This document shows, one piece after another, positions 58,514-64,000 of a stretch of 64,000 bases of DNA. The stretch spans positions 62,001 to 126,000 of the forward strand of contig NZ_JACBGI020000002.1 in the NCBI RefSeq assembly GCF_013391765.2, in the 5' to 3' direction. The position numbers and the translations under genes are program-made. The notes under the pieces are model-generated. The model was given only the letters and a program-made list of their open reading frames with translations, had not been told where the DNA came from and ran no database searches. How positions within the stretch are numbered: the first letter of the stretch is position 1; every line of letters begins with the position of its first letter. The DNA is from Thiomicrorhabdus heinhorstiae (GTDB taxonomy: Bacteria > Pseudomonadota > Gammaproteobacteria > Thiomicrospirales > Thiomicrospiraceae).

Positions 58514-59821
58514 ATGAAGAACCGATTTCATTCTCTCTTTTTCTTTTTTAGCTTCAGCTTTGTTTATGCACTCTTTCCCTCTCTGGCATCCGCCGATGTC
58601 CTGTTAGACCGTGTAGTCGCCGTCGTCAACGACCGCGTCATTTTAAAAAGCGAACTCACCGAGCGCATGTTCGAAAAATCGCAAGAGCTGGCCGCCAAAA
58701 ACATTCCGGTAACCGATAACAAAGCCCTGCAACAGCAAGTTCTGGATAGTTTGATCTTGGAAGACGTTCAGCTGGATCGAGCTGCCGCTCTTGGACTGAA
58801 AGCCGAAGACGAAGAAGTCAATCAGCAACTGGAAAAAATTGCCCAGCGCAATAAAATGACCATTTTCCAACTGCGTAACCGCCTAAATCTGGAAATGGAA
58901 AACGGTTTTGAAAAAATCCGCGACAAAATTCGCGATCAGATCCTGATTCAGAAACTGCGCGAGGCTGAAGTGATCAGTCAGGTACACGTCTCGGAAAGTG
59001 AAATCAAACACTATTTGAAACGCCAAAAGCTGTCGAAGCGCAATACCGAGGTCAAACTGAGCCACATTCTGATCGCCTTACCGGAGTCGGCAACTCCGAT
59101 GCAGCGCCAGCAGGCTTTGGAAAAAATTCAAAAAATCCGTTTGATGCTATTGTCCGGAGAATCCTTTTCCAAGCTGGCAGTGCGCTACTCCAACGGCGGC
59201 CATGCATTGGAAGGCGGAAACCTTGGCTGGTTGAAACAGGATCAGGTACCGACTTTCTTTGCCGAACAGGTATTGAAACTGGAACCGGGCGACATCAGCC
59301 AGATCATCGAAAGTCCGAGCGGTTTCCATCTGATCAAACTTGACGAAGAGCGCGAAGCTGCAGGCGGCGAAGTAACAGAGTACCATCTGCACCGCTTCAT
59401 GGTACTGAGCGACAATGCACAAAACCAGGAAGTACCGCAGAATATTGCCGACATTGCTGCCAATATGAAGAGCTTGGAAGATTTCAACGCTTTAAGCACC
59501 GAATTCAACGACCTGCCTAGCGATCTGAACGCCAACAGCGATCTGGGATGGCGAACTCTGGATGCGATTCCTGATGCGCTTCGCGAACATGTTAAAACAC
59601 TGGCGCCGAATCACGCTCTGACTCCTATCGCCACTCCGCAAGGCTGGTTAATCATTTTCCTTGAAGACAAACGTAAAGTTTTTGCTACCGAAAACGAAAC
59701 TCAGGAAGCGGTTCAGGCGATTCGTATGCGCAAAGCCAACGAAATGTTCGATCTATGGCTGCGCCGCTTGAAAGACGAAGCCTTTATCCAGATCAAACTT
59801 GACGACGATAAGGGCGCCTAA
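58514..59821 (+). CDS. surA: periplasmic chaperone and prolyl isomerase SurA
   Basis: Guides outer-membrane proteins such as LptD. 435 residues: signal peptide (cleavage near ASA, about 27), N-domain ([21 protein letters not shown]), two parvulin domains ([14 protein letters not shown] and the second about 285-395), and the C-terminal helix. The first parvulin has the [18 protein letters not shown] block. Its start lies 9 bp after the lptD stop, the usual arrangement. pdxA follows after 86 bp. Confidence 0.95.
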   Translation: MKNRFHSLFFFFSFSFVYALFPSLASADVLLDRVVAVVNDRVILKSELTERMFEKSQELAAKNIPVTDNKALQQQVLDSLILEDVQLDRAAALGLKAEDEEVNQQLEKIAQRNKMTIFQLRNRLNLEMENGFEKIRDKIRDQILIQKLREAEVISQVHVSESEIKHYLKRQKLSKRNTEVKLSHILIALPESATPMQRQQALEKIQKIRLMLLSGESFSKLAVRYSNGGHALEGGNLGWLKQDQVPTFFAEQVLKLEPGDISQIIESPSGFHLIKLDEEREAAGGEVTEYHLHRFMVLSDNAQNQEVPQNIADIAANMKSLEDFNALSTEFNDLPSDLNANSDLGWRTLDAIPDALREHVKTLAPNHALTPIATPQGWLIIFLEDKRKVFATENETQEAVQAIRMRKANEMFDLWLRRLKDEAFIQIKLDDDKGA

Positions 59822-59907
59822 CCACATCCGTTTTCGATCCGCCGCGAAATAAACTTCCTCACAGAGCGGATCGAACCAATCAGAATCAACCTAGGACACT
59901 CAAAGCT

Positions 59908-60891
59908 ATGACTGCAAGACTGGTCATCACCTCTGGCGAACCGGCCGGAATCGGCCCGGATTTAGTATTGATGCTCGCGCAACAGGACTGGCCTGTCGAA
60001 CTGGTCGTACTGGCTAACAAGACTCTGCTGGAGAGCCGTGCACAACAACTGAAACTGCCGGTTGACTTACTGGATTATCAAGCAGGGGAACCCCCGCACC
60101 CAAGTCGAAAAGGACAAATGCTGGTCGAAGACTTGCCGTTGAACGCCGAAGTCGTCAGCGGCCAACTGGACCCGTTGAACGCCGACTATGTTCTGAGAAT
60201 GCTCAAACGCGCTATCCACGGATGCATGAGCGGTGAATTCGCCGGAATGGTGACCGGCCCGATCCATAAAGGTGTAATTAATGAGTCCGGCATCCCTTTC
60301 AGCGGGCACACCGAGTTGCTTGCCGAAGAGAGCGGTACCGACCGTGTCGTCATGATGTTGGCAACCCCCGGGCTGCGTGTCGCTCTGGCGACCACTCACC
60401 TGCCGTTGAAGGACGTTGCCGATGCAATTCAGCCGCAACTGTTGCGCGAGATCCTCAGCATTACCGACCGCTCGCTACGTGAGCAGTTCGGCATCGACCA
60501 TCCACGCATTCTAGTGGCCGGACTGAATCCGCATGCTGGTGAGGGCGGTCATATGGGGCGCGAGGAGATTGAAGTCATTGAACCTGTGATGCAAGAATTC
60601 CGAAACAGCATGAATTTGAGCGGCCCCCTACCGGCAGATACCTTGTTCACACCGAAATACCTGCAACAAGCCGACGCGGTTTTGGCGATGTATCACGATC
60701 AGGGCTTGCCGGTTCTAAAACATATGGGCTTCGGCAATGCCGTCAACATCACACTCGGCCTGCCGTTTGTCCGCACTTCCGTCGACCACGGCACCGCGCT
60801 GGACCTGGCTGGAACCGGTAAAGCCGATCCACAGAGTTTCCGCTACGCAATCGAAGTTGCTCAGCAGATGATCGGTGCAAAAACGGCCTAG
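59908..60891 (+). CDS. pdxA: 4-hydroxythreonine-4-phosphate dehydrogenase
   Basis: NAD-dependent step of pyridoxal phosphate synthesis. 327 residues. Motifs: [14 protein letters not shown] at the start, [38 protein letters not shown] and [14 protein letters not shown] with the metal-binding histidines. In the same order and spacing as in E. coli, between surA and rsmA. Confidence 0.96.
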   Translation: MTARLVITSGEPAGIGPDLVLMLAQQDWPVELVVLANKTLLESRAQQLKLPVDLLDYQAGEPPHPSRKGQMLVEDLPLNAEVVSGQLDPLNADYVLRMLKRAIHGCMSGEFAGMVTGPIHKGVINESGIPFSGHTELLAEESGTDRVVMMLATPGLRVALATTHLPLKDVADAIQPQLLREILSITDRSLREQFGIDHPRILVAGLNPHAGEGGHMGREEIEVIEPVMQEFRNSMNLSGPLPADTLFTPKYLQQADAVLAMYHDQGLPVLKHMGFGNAVNITLGLPFVRTSVDHGTALDLAGTGKADPQSFRYAIEVAQQMIGAKTA

Positions 60892-60914
60892 AAACATATC
60901 GAAAAGGACGTTGC

Positions 60915-61736
60915 ATGAGTAGAGACTTTAAAAAACCTAGCGGCCACAAACATAAAAAACAGTTTGGCCAAAACTTCCTTAACAACGGCCGAATTATCGA
61001 CCGGATCGTTGCGTCGATCCGCCCGCAATCTCAAGATCATATGGTGGAAATCGGACCGGGTGAAGCTGCACTGACCGAACCGCTGATCAATGTTGTCGAT
61101 CGATTGGAAATCATTGAAATCGACAATGACCTGATCACCCCCCTGAAAATTCGTTTCGCCGCCAAACCGGCGTTTCACCTACATCATACCGATGCCTTGG
61201 CGTTTGATTATTCCACCCTGCTGATCGATGAACGTCCTTTGCGTATCGTCGGTAACCTGCCGTACAACATCTCCAGCCCCCTGCTGTTCCACCTGCTGAA
61301 CTATGCCGAACATATTCAGGATATGCACTTTATGCTGCAAAAAGAAGTGGTCGATCGTTTGTGCAGCGAGCCGGGCAATCGAAATTACGGTCGCCTCAGC
61401 GTTATGATTCAATACGCCTGCCAAACCGAATACCTGTTTACCGTCGGCCCGGAAAACTTTGACCCGCCGCCTAAAGTCGATTCGGCAATTGTGCGCCTGA
61501 TCCCGCACCGTCAAAAACCTTTTCTGGCCGACGATGAAAAAGTGTTTGCCGAAGTCGTCAAACAATCCTTCAGTTTGAAACGCAAAACCCTGCGCAACAA
61601 TCTGAAAGGCTGGATGGACAACGAACAGATCGAAGCCTGCGATATCGACCCCGGCTGTCGCGCCGAGACTCTAAGCGTTGAAGAGTTCGTCAAACTGGCC
61701 AATTCCTACACTGCACTAAAACAGGCAGATCACTGA
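60915..61736 (+). CDS. rsmA: 16S rRNA dimethyladenosine transferase RsmA (KsgA)
   Basis: Dimethylates A1518 and A1519 of 16S rRNA. 273 residues. SAM-binding block MVEIGPGEAALTEPL, catalytic NLPY in VGNLPYNISSPLLF, and start region HKHKKQFGQNFLNNG. The stop overlaps the apaH start by one base (TGATGG around 61736), so translation is coupled. Loss of this enzyme confers kasugamycin resistance in other species. Confidence 0.97.
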   Translation: MSRDFKKPSGHKHKKQFGQNFLNNGRIIDRIVASIRPQSQDHMVEIGPGEAALTEPLINVVDRLEIIEIDNDLITPLKIRFAAKPAFHLHHTDALAFDYSTLLIDERPLRIVGNLPYNISSPLLFHLLNYAEHIQDMHFMLQKEVVDRLCSEPGNRNYGRLSVMIQYACQTEYLFTVGPENFDPPPKVDSAIVRLIPHRQKPFLADDEKVFAEVVKQSFSLKRKTLRNNLKGWMDNEQIEACDIDPGCRAETLSVEEFVKLANSYTALKQADH

Positions 61737-62602
61737 TGGCAACCTATATCATTGGCGACGTCCACGGCTGTTTTGACGAGCTGCAGCGGCTATTGCAGAA
61801 ACTGGATTATCAGCGCGAACAGGATCATCTCTGGTTTGTCGGCGATATTATCAATCGCGGTCCGAAATCGCTGGAATCGCTGCGGTTCGTAAAAGAACTC
61901 TGCGAAGCGGGTAAAGCCGATATGGTACTTGGCAATCACGACTTTCATCTGTTGGCTGCCTACAGCGGGTTGGATAAATTTCTTTCCAAATCGGACAGCA
62001 TCGACGATGTATTGCAAAGCCCTGATGTCGCCGAACTGGTCGACTGGCTGAGGCACCAGCCGTTGATGGTTAAGCACCCTGTCTATCAGGTTGCCATGGT
62101 GCATGCCGGCATACCGCCGCAGTGGAGCATTCAGGAAGCCTTGAATTATGCCAAGGAAGTCGAAGTGCATCTACAGGCGGATGATTGGCAGACCTTTTTA
62201 AGGGAACATCTTTTCGGCAGCCAGCCGGATGAATGGATTGAAGGCTTGCAGGGTTGGGATCGAATCCGCTATATTGTCAATTCGTTTGCCCGCATGCGTT
62301 ACTGCGATCGCAACGGTAAACTGGAATTCAAACAGAAGGGCGCGCCGCAGGATGCACAGAGCGATTGGCAACCATGGTTCGTCTTCCCTAATCGCCGCAA
62401 CAAGGACTACGAAGTCTTTTTCGGCCACTGGTCGACGCTCGGCGCGGTGGATGCTTATCAGATCCATGCTCTCGACACCGGCTGCTTATGGGGTGGATGC
62501 CTGACAGCCTATCATCTGGAAGAGAAAAAACGGATTACCGTCGATTGCCCTCAGCAGCAAAAACCGAAACTGAAAAACAAAGCCAAACAGAAGGGTTCAT
62601 AA
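61736..62602 (+). CDS. apaH: diadenosine tetraphosphatase ApaH
   Basis: Symmetrical Ap4A hydrolase of the metallophosphatase family; it also removes Np4A caps from RNA. 288 residues. Metal motifs: GDVHGCFDEL, GDIINRGPKS and GNHDFHLL; VHAGIPPQWS and FFGHWSTLGAV complete the site. It starts at the rsmA stop codon. The C-terminus is Lys/Gln-rich and variable. Confidence 0.95.
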   Translation: MATYIIGDVHGCFDELQRLLQKLDYQREQDHLWFVGDIINRGPKSLESLRFVKELCEAGKADMVLGNHDFHLLAAYSGLDKFLSKSDSIDDVLQSPDVAELVDWLRHQPLMVKHPVYQVAMVHAGIPPQWSIQEALNYAKEVEVHLQADDWQTFLREHLFGSQPDEWIEGLQGWDRIRYIVNSFARMRYCDRNGKLEFKQKGAPQDAQSDWQPWFVFPNRRNKDYEVFFGHWSTLGAVDAYQIHALDTGCLWGGCLTAYHLEEKKRITVDCPQQQKPKLKNKAKQKGS

Positions 62603-62607
62603 TATTT

Positions 62608-63174
62608 ATGGCCAAGAAACCGCTTCCTTTTCCTGAAGATCAAGTGCCGACAGCAGATCAGATGTTGAACCGACTGTACGCGATCGAACCGAACAGTTTT
62701 GAAACCGAGCGCATTGCCGAAAACCTTAGAGGTAAACGCAACTGGATCAGCGCTTTCACCATTCCGGTCAGCGCAATTTTATTGGTCAGCATGACCTTAA
62801 TCGGCACTTTCCTAAGCGACCGTTTTGTTGTCAGTTTCCTGATCAGCGCCCTGCTGGTTTACTGGATCGGCAAAATCGTCGAATTTTACGACAAAAGCTT
62901 CGATCGAAAAGCTCGAATTCAAGTTCTGAATCATATCGCCGAAACCGAAACCGATTACGCTTTTCTACCGCACTTCAAAAGCTTTCTTCCTAACAAATAC
63001 CAACATCTGGTACGCGCTTTGAGCAAGCAGAACTTCTTCTATATCGTGCCTTACGCCAAAGCGATCCAACATCTACAAAGACACCTCGATCACGACGCCT
63101 TTCGCAGTTACTGGCACCTAAGCTACCCGCAAACCAAACCCCAGCAGGAAACCCAGGTACAGGTTGAAATCTAA
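62608..63174 (+). CDS. two-helix membrane protein of unknown function
   Basis: 188 residues from ATG 62608, five bases after the apaH stop. Two adjacent membrane helices (about 47-69 and 73-91) form a hairpin; both ends are cytosolic by the charge rule. The C-terminal half is helical and basic (FDRKARIQVLNHIAE; FKSFLPNKYQHLVRALSKQ). I do not recognise the family. It closes the lptD-surA-pdxA-rsmA-apaH row and probably shares its transcript. No motif indicates an activity. Confidence 0.6.
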   Translation: MAKKPLPFPEDQVPTADQMLNRLYAIEPNSFETERIAENLRGKRNWISAFTIPVSAILLVSMTLIGTFLSDRFVVSFLISALLVYWIGKIVEFYDKSFDRKARIQVLNHIAETETDYAFLPHFKSFLPNKYQHLVRALSKQNFFYIVPYAKAIQHLQRHLDHDAFRSYWHLSYPQTKPQQETQVQVEI

Positions 63175-63178
63175 AAAC

Positions 63179-63481
63179 TTAATGCCCGCCGCCGCACTTG
63201 GGAGACTGAGGCGCGGATTCACCGCGTTTCTGCCACTCCTGCGGCGAGTAGGTATGCAATGCCAAAGCGTGAAATTGCGGCATTAAATCCTGCAAAATTT
63301 TATACACGGCCTGCTGACGTTTTACCCGGCTTAAATCCGTAAATTGCGGACTGACCAGAGTCAATTTAAAATGCGACTCCGTCGCAGGACCCGCATGCTG
63401 ATGACTCTCGTTTTCCAGCGCCATCCATTCAACTTCGAACCCTTGGCTAATCGCCTCTTCTATCTGCTGCTGCAAAGACAT
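63179..63481 (-). CDS. bolA: BolA family protein
   Basis: 100-residue regulator of the BolA family, which binds 2Fe-2S clusters with monothiol glutaredoxins and affects morphology and stress response. Features: ESHQHAGPATESHFKLTLVS, HRM-like VKRQQAVYKIL, and LHALALHTYSPQEW; the C-terminal SPKCGGGH corresponds to the Cys-containing tail of E. coli BolA. It converges with the preceding membrane protein gene with only 4 bp between. Confidence 0.9.
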   Translation of the reverse strand: MSLQQQIEEAISQGFEVEWMALENESHQHAGPATESHFKLTLVSPQFTDLSRVKRQQAVYKILQDLMPQFHALALHTYSPQEWQKRGESAPQSPKCGGGH

Positions 63482-63585
63482 TCCGAACTCCTAAACGCGG
63501 TTTTTGATTGGAAAAAGTGCGCCCATTGTAAATCAACTATCAAGCTAATTTATCGACAAATAGAACTTGATTAACAAAAAGCGAT

Positions 63586-63615
63586 TTTACCCATACTTTT
63601 TCCACGATGTATAAT
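63586..63615 (+). promoter_or_regulatory. candidate promoter of the DsrE-like gene
   Basis: TTTACC (63586-63591), an 18-base spacer and a perfect TATAAT (63610-63615), 45 bp before the ATG at 63661. Confidence 0.5.
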
Positions 63616-63660
63616 CAAAGGCTCGATTATTGTATCTCTTTACACACTCAGGAGCGAACC

Positions 63661-64000
63661 ATGCGACGATTCAAACTGGGAGCGGTACTACTGCTCTGCC
63701 TAAGCTCTATCAGCCTTGCAGGTCACGCCGACGAACCTGTCCAAAGCAACTATAAATTAAAACCGGTTCCGGAAATGCAGCATCCGCCAAGTGACCGCTT
63801 CCCCGGCGATCCGGCCGAACACAAAGTCGTCTATATGTGGAACCATGCCGATCAGGAGTATCAGTTGCATATTTTGAATTCGATCCAGGCGATGATTAAA
63901 AAATACGGCGACAATGTCGAGATTTCGGTGGTTGTCATCGGCCCGGGAATTCATGCGCTGGCAACCCATCCGCAACGCCATGTCGAACCGCTGAATTATC
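63661..64000 (+). CDS. exported DsrE-like protein, cut by right edge
   Basis: The first 113 residues are visible. A Sec signal peptide (MRRFKLGAVLLLCLSSISLAG, cleavage likely after GHA at about residue 23) is followed by a polar linker and an alpha-beta start: VVYMWNHADQEYQLHILNSIQAMIKKYG then VEISVVVIGPGIHALATHP. This strand-helix-strand pattern is that of DsrE/DsrF-type sulfur-trafficking proteins exported to the periplasm. GGAG at 63651-63654 supports the ATG. The cysteine that would test a sulfur-carrier role lies outside the window. Confidence 0.7.
   Translation, partial: MRRFKLGAVLLLCLSSISLAGHADEPVQSNYKLKPVPEMQHPPSDRFPGDPAEHKVVYMWNHADQEYQLHILNSIQAMIKKYGDNVEISVVVIGPGIHALATHPQRHVEPLNY

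Overview
The window is a chromosomal segment of a gammaproteobacterium. Gene content (tadA-cheD-cheA, mreBCD-mrdA-rodA, lptD-surA-pdxA-rsmA-apaH, minCDE, guaBA, gatCAB), a small periplasmic protein resembling SoxXA-binding proteins, a Tat-exported metallo-hydrolase of SoxH type and a DsrE-like protein suggest a sulfur-oxidising relative of Thiomicrospira, Hydrogenovibrio or Thiomicrorhabdus. That placement is inference; no rRNA or marker search was possible. Gene density is high and almost everything is housekeeping. No tRNA, rRNA, CRISPR array, prophage or intact insertion sequence was seen.

Layout. 1-4900 (minus): alaS (cut by the left edge), recX, recA, pncC. 5045-11239 (plus): mutS, a cysteine-free CnoX, cytochrome b561, a DUF5718-like/DUF1415 pair and an exported thioredoxin-fold protein. 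11381-12097: a strong promoter with an upstream inverted repeat, a 5' stem-loop, three tandem genes for almost identical 44-residue exported peptides, and a terminator. 12128-16924 (minus): ybiT, htpG and an unknown periplasmic protein. 17079-20890 (minus): tadA-cheD-cheA and a helical protein with a CheZ-like motif. 21049-24185 (minus): guaB-guaA. 24495-31819: SoxXA-binding-like protein, CbiM-like permease, RDD protein and serB, metallo-hydrolase, exbB-exbD-tonB, sufE and an unlinked trpB. 31904-32817: a 44-residue membrane protein and a small accessory patch with a nested inverted-repeat element and a broken gene. 32818-37144 (minus): htpX and gatC-gatA-gatB. 37485-47608 (plus): the rod-shape operon, a MITE-like element, dacA, dat, ybeD, lipB and lipA, so envelope synthesis is followed by lipoate synthesis. 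47671-55038: a Gly/Tyr/Met-repeat Spy/CpxP-like protein, hslO, yaaA, a BASS transporter, minC-minD-minE, a HicA-like protein and murU. 55062-64000: amgK, divergent from lptD-surA-pdxA-rsmA-apaH, then a membrane protein, bolA and the start of a DsrE-like gene.

Themes. Cell-wall functions recur: elongation (mreBCD, mrdA, rodA), trimming (dacA), division-site choice (min), muropeptide recycling (amgK-murU) and outer-membrane assembly (lptD, surA). Stress proteins recur too: htpG, htpX and hslO each have an upstream sequence resembling a sigma-32 promoter.

The most novel object is the three-gene exported-peptide array at 11527-12029. Other points of interest are an apparent ATT start codon for mreC, an Hsp33 lacking two of its four zinc cysteines, the CheZ-like motif next to cheA, the MITE-like element at 43072-43336, and the accessory patch at 32231-32731.
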